Positions 1 to 7,078 of a stretch of 64,000 nt of DNA are shown one piece after another; within the stretch, counting starts at the first letter, position 1; each line of letters starts with the position of its first letter. The position numbers and the translations under genes are program-made. The DNA lies in assembly GCA_001464665.1 (NCBI GenBank), contig LNDP01000024.1:930001-994000 (forward strand), in the 5' to 3' direction. The notes beneath the pieces are model-generated. The model was not told the DNA's origin and ran no database searches. It saw only the letters and a list, made by a program, of their open reading frames with translations. The stretch is from Acidobacteria bacterium Ga0074141 (lineage in GTDB: Bacteria > Acidobacteriota > Blastocatellia > Pyrinomonadales > Pyrinomonadaceae).

Positions 1-215
1 CCAATGGCGAGCAGCGTTGATTTTGAACGCGCGCCGATCCAGCCGATAAAAAGATACGCAATACCGAGAATGATTGCCGAACCTATGAAGAGAGCGATCT
101 GCCGAGCGCGAAGATCGCCGACCCGCGGAGCGAGCAGAGCCACCCGCAGAATGCCGTGAACCGTCTCCGCCGCCATCATCAGCAACCAAACCGCAATTGC
201 TCGAAACCAGATCAT
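1..215 (-). CDS. Membrane protein, C-terminus beyond window edge
   Basis: Only the first 71 codons are present; the frame stays open to the left edge. The protein starts MIWFRAIAVW and shows a hydrophobic N-terminal helix and a second helix around residues 42-60 (IALFIGSAIILGIAYLFIGW), so it is an integral membrane protein. I do not recognise the family. The ATG at 215-213 overlaps the TGA of the universal stress protein gene (ATGA), so the two are very likely cotranscribed and translationally coupled. Its proximity to a stress protein suggests the same regulation, including the sigma-54-like promoter at 707-723, but no function can be assigned. Confidence 0.7.
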   Translation of the reverse strand, partial: MIWFRAIAVWLLMMAAETVHGILRVALLAPRVGDLRARQIALFIGSAIILGIAYLFIGWIGARSKSTLLAI

Positions 216-670
216 TGCTCACCCACCGGCTCACTGCGAACAACCAATACCGAACAAGGTGCGTGGTTAACAACCGAGTTCGAGACCGAGCCGAGAAGGC
301 GTCCCCAAAAACCACGGCCATGTGAACCGACGACGATGTTATCGGCACCGATCCGCTCCGCAAACTCGACGACTGCCGTGGCGGGCTTCCCACTCATGAC
401 CTCGATGGCAATCTTCGCTTCGGGACAACCCGAGCGGAGCTCATCGGCGGTCTGCTCGGCAAAGTGCTGAGCTTGGTTACGAGCGGCATCGATCATTTCT
501 TCGTAGTACTCGGGCGGCAGAGCAAAGGGCTCGGTCGCCGCGATCGGGATATCCTCATAGACGCACACGACCGAAAACTCAGCGTCCTCCATGTGGCCGA
601 AAAGCCCGCAGGCTTCGCGAGCAGCGGCAAGGCTGAAACTCGATCCATCTGTAGCAATTATGATTTTCAT
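212..670 (-). CDS. Universal stress protein (UspA family)
   Basis: A 152-residue single-domain Usp protein of the usual length. The N-terminal strand with the conserved Asp (MKIIIATDGS) and the C-terminal nucleotide-binding signature are both present: GSHG at residues 115-118 followed eight residues later by GS at 127-128, one residue shorter than the common G-2x-G-9x-G(S/T) spacing. Usp proteins of this class bind ATP in the cytoplasm and are induced in stress or growth arrest. A strong Shine-Dalgarno (GGAGAGG) lies just ahead of the ATG. The gene is divergent from the PNPOx-family gene at 819 and has a -24/-12 sigma-54-like element about 40 bases upstream. It is the first gene of an operon with the partial membrane protein that follows. 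Confidence 0.93.
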   Translation of the reverse strand: MKIIIATDGSSFSLAAAREACGLFGHMEDAEFSVVCVYEDIPIAATEPFALPPEYYEEMIDAARNQAQHFAEQTADELRSGCPEAKIAIEVMSGKPATAVVEFAERIGADNIVVGSHGRGFWGRLLGSVSNSVVNHAPCSVLVVRSEPVGEQ

Positions 671-706
671 AGTCCTCTCCGAACTTATTCTTCATAAGGC
701 TTGAAC

Positions 707-723
707 GGCAAACCCTGTTCCAT
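707..723 (-). promoter_or_regulatory. Sigma-54-like -24/-12 promoter of usp operon
   Basis: Read on the minus strand the site is ATGGAACAGGGTTTGCC. It has GG and GC dinucleotides separated by exactly 10 bases with TGGAAC at -24 and TTGC at -12, against the RpoN consensus TGGCAC-N5-TTGC (one mismatch). The GC lies about 38 bases upstream of the ATG, leaving room for a start site and the visible Shine-Dalgarno. Three similar sites precede 819, 1546 and 4712. Confidence 0.6.
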
Positions 724-738
724 CTCCGGCCATCCGAC

Positions 739-755
739 AGGGAACAGACATTGCA
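739..755 (+). promoter_or_regulatory. Sigma-54-like promoter of PNPOx-family gene
   Basis: The site AGGGAACAGACATTGCA has GGAAC and TTGCA with a 10-base GG-to-GC gap. It lies 64 bases upstream of the ATG at 819 and diverges from the usp site at 707-723, so the intergenic region appears to hold two back-to-back RpoN-type promoters. No clear activator-binding inverted repeat was recognised. Confidence 0.55.
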
Positions 756-818
756 TCTCATCACTATTAGATACTGCAGTCGCGGAGCGACCGTAATGCT
801 ATCATAGGGCTTAAAGTT

Positions 819-1316
819 ATGATCGAAGTAGTAGAAATGAATCCTGGCGAGATCGAGCAGTTGCTCGATGAGGTTAACTACGGCCACCTCGGCTGTTCAC
901 AGAACGGGATGCCGTATGTCGTACCCGTGCATTTCGCTTGGGCAAGGCCGGTCATCTACATCTACACGACCGACGGCAAAAAGGCGGAGATCATCCGCGG
1001 CAACCCGAAGGTGTGCCTTCAACTCGAGAAGGTTACGAGCAAACGCGATTGGAAGAGCGTCATCGTGCAGGGTGAGGCGGCGCAGGTAACCGACAAAGAA
1101 GAGCGGGAGAAGGCTCTTCAACTCGTCGCCGAGATAAACCCAACGCTGACGCCGGCGATCAGCATTCGCTGGATGGATAGTTGGGTGCGGGAAAACGTTG
1201 AGGTCATATTGAAGCTGACGCCGTCAGTGATGACCGGTCGGTACTCCGTGGACAGACAGGGCGACGAGGTTCCGATGGTGCCGGCCGGAAGTCGGGAAAG
1301 CACGCGGCCGCAATAG
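819..1316 (+). CDS. Pyridoxamine 5'-phosphate oxidase-fold flavoprotein
   Basis: A 165-residue protein of the PNPOx-like split-barrel superfamily, closest in pattern to the NimA/PNPOx_2 type. The early helix (EIEQLLDEVNYGHLGCS) leads into the barrel strand with PYVVPVHFAW and YIYTTDGKKAEIIRGNP, the usual FMN-contact region. Later residues resemble the nitroimidazole-resistance/general stress flavin proteins. The substrate is unknown; members bind FMN, F420 or haem. The position next to usp and the shared sigma-54-like promoter type suggest a stress role. A terminator candidate follows at 1342. Confidence 0.87.
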   Translation: MIEVVEMNPGEIEQLLDEVNYGHLGCSQNGMPYVVPVHFAWARPVIYIYTTDGKKAEIIRGNPKVCLQLEKVTSKRDWKSVIVQGEAAQVTDKEEREKALQLVAEINPTLTPAISIRWMDSWVRENVEVILKLTPSVMTGRYSVDRQGDEVPMVPAGSRESTRPQ

Positions 1317-1341
1317 GCAACGGCTGTGAAGATCAAAGAAA

Positions 1342-1368
1342 GGATCGGCACCCGCCGAGCCTTTTCTA
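1342..1368 (+). terminator. Intrinsic terminator after PNPOx gene
   Basis: GGATCGGC and GCCGAGCC form a stem with one A-G mismatch and an ACCC loop, followed directly by TTTTCT. It sits 25 bases beyond the stop codon of the PNPOx-family gene and separates it from the next promoter. Confidence 0.6.
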
Positions 1369-1458
1369 TTGCGAACAAACACGCGCGAGGGCCAGGCGAT
1401 GTGCGGAGGATTTCGCGGCCGCAACCCGTGCAGATGCTGATTTTACGGGCAAACCAGA

Positions 1459-1475
1459 TTGGCACACGCGTTGCA
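1459..1475 (+). promoter_or_regulatory. Near-consensus sigma-54 promoter
   Basis: TTGGCACACGCGTTGCA matches the RpoN consensus TTGGCAC-N5-TTGCA at all main positions (GG, CAC, TTGC, 10-base spacing). It is the best of four such sites in the first 5 kb and lies 70 bases upstream of the small membrane protein start at 1546, in a 229-base region with no other gene. Confidence 0.75.
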
Positions 1476-1545
1476 CTTTACTTAGGGCAAGAAGACCGGA
1501 TTTTCTGCCACTCAGGCAGTAGGAGGCTTCTTGAGGAGAGATATC

Positions 1546-1731
1546 ATGCTGACAAAGATATACATCGCACTCTGGTTGGTGATTGCTTTCGCCGCCCTCG
1601 GGTTTGTCGTTACTGGCAACATGACGCTTATGGCGGCCGTAGTGTTTGGCTTTGTCTGCTTCGGGATGGTCTTTATGGGCATGATGTCCGTGTTGCCGAC
1701 CGCGGTTCACGATTCGCTGGTCAGGCACTAG
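1546..1731 (+). CDS. Small two-helix membrane protein (61 aa)
   Basis: This 61-residue protein has two hydrophobic segments (about residues 4-22 and 27-48) separated by a short polar turn, then a short tail ending SLVRH. I chose the ATG at 1546 over an upstream TTG because GAGGAGAG at 1533-1540 is a strong Shine-Dalgarno six bases before it. No family is recognised. A near-perfect sigma-54 promoter upstream and a hairpin terminator downstream make it a complete monocistronic unit, so it is unlikely to be a chance ORF. It lies between stress genes carrying the same promoter type, suggesting an envelope-stress or sensing role (inference). Confidence 0.75.
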   Translation: MLTKIYIALWLVIAFAALGFVVTGNMTLMAAVVFGFVCFGMVFMGMMSVLPTAVHDSLVRH

Positions 1732-1764
1732 GCCATTGATCCGTTGTAGACAGGGTTTTGCGAA

Positions 1765-1835
1765 GGGGCTTCGGCCCCAACGCGAAACAAGGGGCTCGTT
1801 CCGATATGCAGGGTCGGAGCGGGCCCCGTTTCTTG
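1765..1835 (+). terminator. Tandem terminator hairpins
   Basis: Two hairpins follow the small membrane protein gene. GGGGC-TTCG-GCCCC at 1765-1778 has a UUCG-type tetraloop. A longer 14-pair stem at 1791-1827, with G-U pairs, is followed by GTTTCTTG. They lie between convergent genes (1731 plus, 1851 minus) and probably end both transcripts. Confidence 0.55.
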
Positions 1836-1850
1836 CGCACCGCGAGTGCT

Positions 1851-3092
1851 CTACTCAAAGCTGAGTGCCTCGATCGGGTCGAGCTTTGCTGCCTTCCAGG
1901 CGGGAAAAATGCCAAACACGATTCCGACCAAAGCCGAAACGCCGATCCCGACGAAAATAGTCCAAAGCGGAACGAAAGCCGGGAGAGGCGAATAAGCATT
2001 GATAAGCCAACTCGCAACCTGCCCGACGACCAGCCCGATAAGCCCGCCGATACCCGTCAGCACGACCGCCTCGATAAGGAACTGCGAGAGGATGACGTTC
2101 TGCGTCGCCCCGACGGCCTTTCGTATGCCGATCTCCTTCGTCCGCTCGGTGACGGATACGAGCATGATGTTCATTACGCCGATGCCGCCGATCATCAATG
2201 CGACCGCGGAGATCGCCGTCAGCACAAGATAGGTCGCGCCGGTCAGTTGATTGTATATATCCAGCAAAGCGTCCTGCGATGAGATGTAGAAGTTATCGGG
2301 CTGGCCATAGCCGACACCCCGGACACGGCGGAGAACGTCTCTGGTCTCGTCGGTAACGGATGTGACATATGAGCGATCCACCGGACGGACCACGATGATG
2401 AAGACCATTTGTGGGTACGGGATGTCACGCCAAAACTTCTGAAACGTCGTCAGCGGAATAAATACCGAATTGTCGCGCGACTGGCCAAAGATCGAACCGA
2501 GATCGCCCATCACCCCAACAACCTGAAACGGCCGCCCTCCGATCTTTACCTCCTTGCCGAGCGGTTCCTCAGCAGGGAAGAGTGCCTTCACCACGTCCTT
2601 GCCAAGGACGACGATGTTTCCTCGCGAGCGAAGGTCGGCATCGGTGATGAACCGCCCGCGTTCGACGAATTGCGAATGCACTTCCTCGTAATGGCGGGTG
2701 GCACCGATAAGGATCGGGGTATCGCTTTGCTTTTCGCGGTAGCGGACCGTCTCCGAGAGCGTTCGTTGTATGGGCGAGACGCCGACAATGTTGCGGAGTT
2801 CGGCACCGAGAGCTTCAGCCTCGGCTAGCGAAAGATCTTCGCGCATCCGCTCTTCCTGATTCGGTTGGCGGCCGAAGGACGAGTCGAACTTTGTGATAAA
2901 TACGATGTTCGAGCCGATCGCCTCGAGTTGCTCGGCGAACGAACGGTTCAAGCCCTGAATGATCGAGACCATCAGCATTACGGTAATAACGCCGACCGAA
3001 ACGCCGAGGATCGTAAGGCCCGAGCGGAGTTTGTTCGTCCGAACGGTATCGAATGCCATGATGGCCGATTCTCTGAAGTGATCAAGCCTCAT
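1851..3092 (-). CDS. MacB/FtsX-type ABC transporter permease
   Basis: About 413 residues with the architecture of the MacB permease family: one N-terminal membrane helix (RSGLTILGVSVGVITVML), a large periplasmic MacB_PCD domain, and three C-terminal helices of the FtsX domain with the conserved ERTKEIGIRKAVGAT cytoplasmic loop. I place the start at the ATG at 3092, which overlaps the upstream TGA (ATGA), rather than at a start 45 bases earlier inside the upstream gene. Such proteins couple ATP hydrolysis by a separate ATPase to periplasmic conformational change, in efflux or lipoprotein/cell-wall processes. No ATPase gene lies in this window next to it. It forms a pair with the permease at 3089-4423. 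Confidence 0.93.
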   Translation of the reverse strand: MRLDHFRESAIMAFDTVRTNKLRSGLTILGVSVGVITVMLMVSIIQGLNRSFAEQLEAIGSNIVFITKFDSSFGRQPNQEERMREDLSLAEAEALGAELRNIVGVSPIQRTLSETVRYREKQSDTPILIGATRHYEEVHSQFVERGRFITDADLRSRGNIVVLGKDVVKALFPAEEPLGKEVKIGGRPFQVVGVMGDLGSIFGQSRDNSVFIPLTTFQKFWRDIPYPQMVFIIVVRPVDRSYVTSVTDETRDVLRRVRGVGYGQPDNFYISSQDALLDIYNQLTGATYLVLTAISAVALMIGGIGVMNIMLVSVTERTKEIGIRKAVGATQNVILSQFLIEAVVLTGIGGLIGLVVGQVASWLINAYSPLPAFVPLWTIFVGIGVSALVGIVFGIFPAWKAAKLDPIEALSFE

Positions 3093-4423
3093 TCGCGTCT
3101 CATTGCCTCCACAGGATTGAGCTGGGCGGCCCGCCACGCCGGATAAAGCCCGCTGATCACTCCGACCACGGATGATACCCCGATACCGAGAACGACCGAC
3201 ATCAAGTTGATGAGCGTTGGAAAGCCGATCAACAGCGAAATAAGGTTTGCTAGCGCAAAGCCGAGCACCAACCCGATCACACCACCTGCGGCCGCGATGA
3301 CCACAGCCTCGGTCATGAACTGCCGCATGATGTCCGACCTTCGGGCGCCGACCGCCATCCGAAGGCCGATCTCCTTTGTTCGCTCCGCCACGGAAACCAA
3401 CATTATGTTCATCACAACGATCCCGCCAACTATCAGCGAGATGGCCGAAACACCGATCGTGACGAGATAGATATTGCTCGTCGCATCGCTATAAAGCCCG
3501 ACGAAAACATCGGCCGACTCGACCGTAAAGCCTTCGTCAAATTCCTCAACGTCGCCTGTACGGATCGCGATCATGCCGCGTCGGGCACGCATCACTGCTG
3601 TCGCCTGGTCCTTGGCGTTCTCAAGCTGCGACGGATCTTGGACCTGGACATTGATGACCAACGAGCCTCGGCCGGGCAAGATCTTGAGCGAAGTGTTATA
3701 CGGGACAAGAATGAAGTTGTCGCGTGAGACACCGAGGATCGAACCAAGCGGTGCAACGATGCCGATAACGCGGACGGTTGCTCCGCGGATGCGCAACTGC
3801 CGGCCGATAACTGTCTCGGGCGGAGCATCGCCAAAAACGTTCTTTACAATGTCGGCTCCGATCACGGCGACATAGTGGCCGGCGTCAGCTTCATTCCCGG
3901 TCCAAACCCGGCCGGTCTCGGCGGCAAGGTCTTCGATATCAAATTGTGATAGCGTGATCCCGCGGATCGTCACGTTCTCTTCTGTCTTTTCCGCGTACTT
4001 TACGATCTCCGACCCGCGTGCCGAATAGCCGATACGCCAGCAGAGCGGGCAGCCGCGTTCGACCGCCTCGGCATCTTCCTCAGTGACGTCACGCCGCTTG
4101 CCGACCTTCAGCATCTGCTCCCGGCTAGTGATCACGCTCGGGCCCTTTGAGATAGAAAAAACTGTCGAACCATTTGCGGAGAAGGTGTTCGCGACCGTTT
4201 CATTAAGGCCCTGGATTATTGTCACGACCGCGATCATCGAGGCAACGCCGACAATGATGCCAAGCAGCGTGAGAAACGTCCGGAGTTTATTTACGAAAAG
4301 GTTGCGTACGGCGAGGGCGGTGATCGACCAAGCGCGGACGAGCGAGGCATCGGCCGCACGGAGCATTCCCGGCCGCTGCCCAAATGGCCTTCTGTTCATT
4401 TTCTTGCTCTCGGCTGTGCCCAT
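3089..4423 (-). CDS. MacB/FtsX-type ABC transporter permease, second copy
   Basis: 444 residues with the same order as its neighbour: N-terminal helix (LRTFLTLLGIIVGVASMIAV), periplasmic MacB_PCD domain, then three FtsX helices with ERTKEIGLRMAVGAR between the first two. A cytoplasmic extension of about 45 residues precedes the first helix. A start at the internal ATG (4399, MNRR) with GAGAG upstream is equally possible. The paired permeases probably form a heterodimer. The two-base-offset overlap with the downstream gene indicates coupled translation. No membrane-fusion protein or ATPase is adjacent, so the pair may share an ATPase encoded elsewhere. Confidence 0.92.
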   Translation of the reverse strand: MGTAESKKMNRRPFGQRPGMLRAADASLVRAWSITALAVRNLFVNKLRTFLTLLGIIVGVASMIAVVTIIQGLNETVANTFSANGSTVFSISKGPSVITSREQMLKVGKRRDVTEEDAEAVERGCPLCWRIGYSARGSEIVKYAEKTEENVTIRGITLSQFDIEDLAAETGRVWTGNEADAGHYVAVIGADIVKNVFGDAPPETVIGRQLRIRGATVRVIGIVAPLGSILGVSRDNFILVPYNTSLKILPGRGSLVINVQVQDPSQLENAKDQATAVMRARRGMIAIRTGDVEEFDEGFTVESADVFVGLYSDATSNIYLVTIGVSAISLIVGGIVVMNIMLVSVAERTKEIGLRMAVGARRSDIMRQFMTEAVVIAAAGGVIGLVLGFALANLISLLIGFPTLINLMSVVLGIGVSSVVGVISGLYPAWRAAQLNPVEAMRRE

Positions 4424-4636
4424 AATTCCGTGCCGAAGATCTGACCGACAAACAAAGGTTCAATTTCCGTTCCGCCGAGGCTCCAACTGAAGTATAACCC
4501 CAATTTTCTGAGAGCCGTGATCGGCGCTCGCTGTCTAGGCGAACGATTCAGTACACCGCGCTGAATTTCCCGCGATAGACGTGCTTTAATTCCGCGCTCG
4601 AGGCGGACTGCTTTGTGTAAGTGCTCGCGAAAACGA

Positions 4637-4653
4637 AGGGCACATGATTTGCG
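4637..4653 (+). promoter_or_regulatory. Sigma-54-like promoter of hsp20
   Basis: AGGGCACATGATTTGCG contains GGCAC and TTGC with the 10-base GG-to-GC spacing typical of RpoN promoters. The GC pair is 60 bases before the hsp20 start at 4712, a normal leader length. The rest of the 288-base intergenic region (4424-4711) shows no gene. Confidence 0.55.
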
Positions 4654-4711
4654 GTCAGAGGAGTTGAATACCAGTCTGGCATTCGGAACTTTCGTATTTG
4701 GAGAGTGATGT

Positions 4712-5242
4712 ATGGAAAAAGAAGTCAAACTATTGGAAAAGGCCGACGCAAAGCCGGCCGTATCTCCACTTTTTGTCGATGTGGAAAAGATGTTCGAGCG
4801 TTCAACGGAGATCTTCCGCGATGTCGCCTCAAGGGCTTTCGAGTTCTTTCAGGAACGGGGACATATGATCGGAACGCATCTCGATGATTGGTTCAGGGCC
4901 GAATCGGAGATCCTGCGGCCGACGCCGGTCGAGATAACCGAGACCGACACGGCCGTCATGCTTAAGGCAGCGGTTCCGGGCTTCCGGCCGGATGAGATCG
5001 AGGTCAGCGTCAAAGGCGACCGCGCATTCATCAGCGGCAGGGCCGGCACCGAACTCAGCAGCGAGGATGAGAAGAAATTCTATTCCGAGTGGACAAGCGA
5101 CCGCTTTTATCGTGAGCTGTCGCTGCCTTCACTCGTTGATGAGGAATCGGTCAATGCCGAACTTAAGGACGGTATACTGACGCTCAAGATGAATAAACGT
5201 GCCGAGAAAGAGGCGACGAAGGTAGCTGTCAGGTCAGCATAG
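4712..5242 (+). CDS. Hsp20 family small heat-shock protein with DUF2934-like N-terminus
   Basis: 176 residues. The alpha-crystallin domain spans roughly residues 72-163, with the conserved closing motif AELKDGILTL at 149-158. Small Hsps are ATP-independent holdase chaperones that form oligomers. Residues 30-65, ending in HLDDWFRAE, resemble a DUF2934 segment (the pattern A-x-E-x-x-x-x-R-G...H-x-x-D-W-x-x-A-E), an unusual N-terminal arm for this family. GGAGAG seven bases upstream supports the ATG. A sigma-54-like element precedes the gene. It may be cotranscribed with the transporter at 5295, 52 bases downstream. Confidence 0.92.
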   Translation: MEKEVKLLEKADAKPAVSPLFVDVEKMFERSTEIFRDVASRAFEFFQERGHMIGTHLDDWFRAESEILRPTPVEITETDTAVMLKAAVPGFRPDEIEVSVKGDRAFISGRAGTELSSEDEKKFYSEWTSDRFYRELSLPSLVDEESVNAELKDGILTLKMNKRAEKEATKVAVRSA

Positions 5243-5294
5243 AGCAAATACCGGGTAAGCCTTGTTACGGACACGGTAAGGGGTTACCATCGCC

Positions 5295-6683
5295 GTGGAA
5301 TTGTCTGTGAAGAACGAAGAGGCAAAGAAGCGGCGGTGGGCTTTTGTCGCACTCGGCATCCTGATAGCGGCCGTTCTGCCGCAGATCTTGGTTGAGAGTG
5401 CGCTGTTTGCACGTGTGCTCTCGGTCGCGGGCGTTTGCCTGATCCTTTGGCTCAGCGAGGCGACGCCGCCTTTCGTTCCCTCGCTCTTGCTCTGGGCACT
5501 GATACCGCTCGTTCTCGGGCCGCTTGATGCAACGCTCAGCTTTGCGCGGGTGATGGCATGGGCGGCGGATCCGGTTCTTGCGCTCTTCTTTGGCGGATTT
5601 GCACTAGGGGTTGCGGCGGAAAAGTTCGGTATCGACCGTGAGATGATCCGCTATGCTTTTCGGGTTTCGGGGACCTCTTTTTACCGTCTTCTCCTTCTCG
5701 TAATTTTGATCACGGCCTTTCTCTCAATGTGGCTTTCGAACATCGCGGCGGCGGCGCTGATGATCGCGTGTCTTCGTCCGGCTTTCAACGGGCTCGAGGA
5801 TGGAAGCTTGCCCCGCCGCACGCTCCTGATCGGCGTCGCTCTCGGTGCGGATCTAGGCGGAATGGCCACGCCCATCGGAACCGGTCCGAACGCGGTGGCG
5901 ATCGCCTCGCTTGCCGGGAGTGTCCATGTCTCTTTCATCGGGTGGATGGCATTCGCGTTTCCGTTAACGATCGGGATGCTTCTGCTCGGCTTCGGGCTTC
6001 TTTGGTTGAGAACTCGAGGTCGGGTCGCCAGAGGCGCCGCGGCCGGATTCGACCTTTGTTCTCTTGAACCTGCGGCGGTCGCTGACGGCAACAGCCGGTC
6101 GAGCCGCGGGAAATTTCTGATGATCATGGCGGCGACGGTTGTGCTCTGGCTTGCCGAACCGCTCCATGGCATAAACTCGGCCGTTATCGCCATCGCGGCA
6201 AGTGCCGCTCTCTTTTTGGCAGGACTGCTCGATCGTGAATCGCTCCGCAGGATCGATTGGTCAACGCTCCTACTGATAGCCGGCGGCATCACGCTCGGCA
6301 AGCTCTTCGAAGCTACAGGGATAGTTGCCGCTGCTACCGAGTCGATACCGTTCGGAAGCTATTCGCCGACGGTCGCGCTTTTCATTGTTTGCCTCTCGGC
6401 GGCGTTCTTTGCCTCCATAATGAGCAATACGGCCTCGGTGATCATGCTCATCCCGATCGCGACAGCACTTATACCGCTGCCCTCGACGGCGATACTCGTT
6501 GCGATCTCGGCCTCGTTCGGCATTCCGTTCATTATCAGCACTCCACCCAATGCAATGGCCTACGGCGAGGGTGGATTGAGGTCGGGGGATCTCTTTTGGC
6601 CGGGGATTGTCATCATGATCGTCGGCTGCGTGCTTGTAAGCACAACGGGCCCTGCTGTCCTCTCGCTCGTTGGTATCAGGTGA
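5295..6683 (+). CDS. DASS/SLC13-family anion:sodium symporter
   Basis: 462 residues with about 11-12 hydrophobic helices. The two pseudo-repeat signatures of the divalent anion symporter family are visible: MWLSNIAAAALM in the first half (SNI rather than SNT) and IMSNTASVIMLIP in the second. These helix-hairpin tips bind sodium and the carboxylate. Likely substrates are dicarboxylates (succinate, malate), but sulfate or phosphate cannot be excluded. The start is a GTG at 5295. The gene follows hsp20 by 52 bases without a clear terminator. Confidence 0.88.
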   Translation: MELSVKNEEAKKRRWAFVALGILIAAVLPQILVESALFARVLSVAGVCLILWLSEATPPFVPSLLLWALIPLVLGPLDATLSFARVMAWAADPVLALFFGGFALGVAAEKFGIDREMIRYAFRVSGTSFYRLLLLVILITAFLSMWLSNIAAAALMIACLRPAFNGLEDGSLPRRTLLIGVALGADLGGMATPIGTGPNAVAIASLAGSVHVSFIGWMAFAFPLTIGMLLLGFGLLWLRTRGRVARGAAAGFDLCSLEPAAVADGNSRSSRGKFLMIMAATVVLWLAEPLHGINSAVIAIAASAALFLAGLLDRESLRRIDWSTLLLIAGGITLGKLFEATGIVAAATESIPFGSYSPTVALFIVCLSAAFFASIMSNTASVIMLIPIATALIPLPSTAILVAISASFGIPFIISTPPNAMAYGEGGLRSGDLFWPGIVIMIVGCVLVSTTGPAVLSLVGIR

Positions 6684-6765
6684 CCGTTCCGGTTCGAAAG
6701 GCGAAGGATGTTATACTGCGGGCGATCGAAATAGATAAATAGGAACGGAGAACGGCCCTTTAGTA

Positions 6766-7059
6766 ATGGCGAGAAAAGATGAGCGGCAGCCGGTTGCGGT
6801 GGAGATCATACTCGACTCGGCCGCCGGGAAGCGAAGCACCCGGATCAGCGACCTCAGCCTTGGAGGTTGTTATGTCGAATCGATGACGAATTTTCGCGAT
6901 GGCGAGGAGGTCGCCTTCGAACTGCAGTCTGCGGATGGCAAGACGCTGCGGTTCACCGGTACGGTTGCGTATGTCCTTGACGGGTTTGGTTTCGGTTTGA
7001 AATTTGACGAGTTGAGCGAGGAACAGTCGCGGTTTGTCAGAACTGCACTGGGCGAATAG
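6766..7059 (+). CDS. PilZ domain protein, candidate c-di-GMP receptor
   Basis: 97 residues made only of a PilZ domain. Both c-di-GMP-binding elements are intact: RxxxR at residues 3-7 (RKDER) and D-x-S-x-x-G at 29-34 (DLSLGG). The rest is the six-stranded barrel and a C-terminal helix (EEQSRFVRTAL). The gene ends 19 bases before the start of the TssB-TssC fusion, whose Shine-Dalgarno lies in the gap, so the two are probably one operon. This invites the idea that c-di-GMP governs the sheath-like protein (inference). Confidence 0.9.
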   Translation: MARKDERQPVAVEIILDSAAGKRSTRISDLSLGGCYVESMTNFRDGEEVAFELQSADGKTLRFTGTVAYVLDGFGFGLKFDELSEEQSRFVRTALGE

Positions 7060-7078
7060 GCTTACGCGGAGGAACAAG

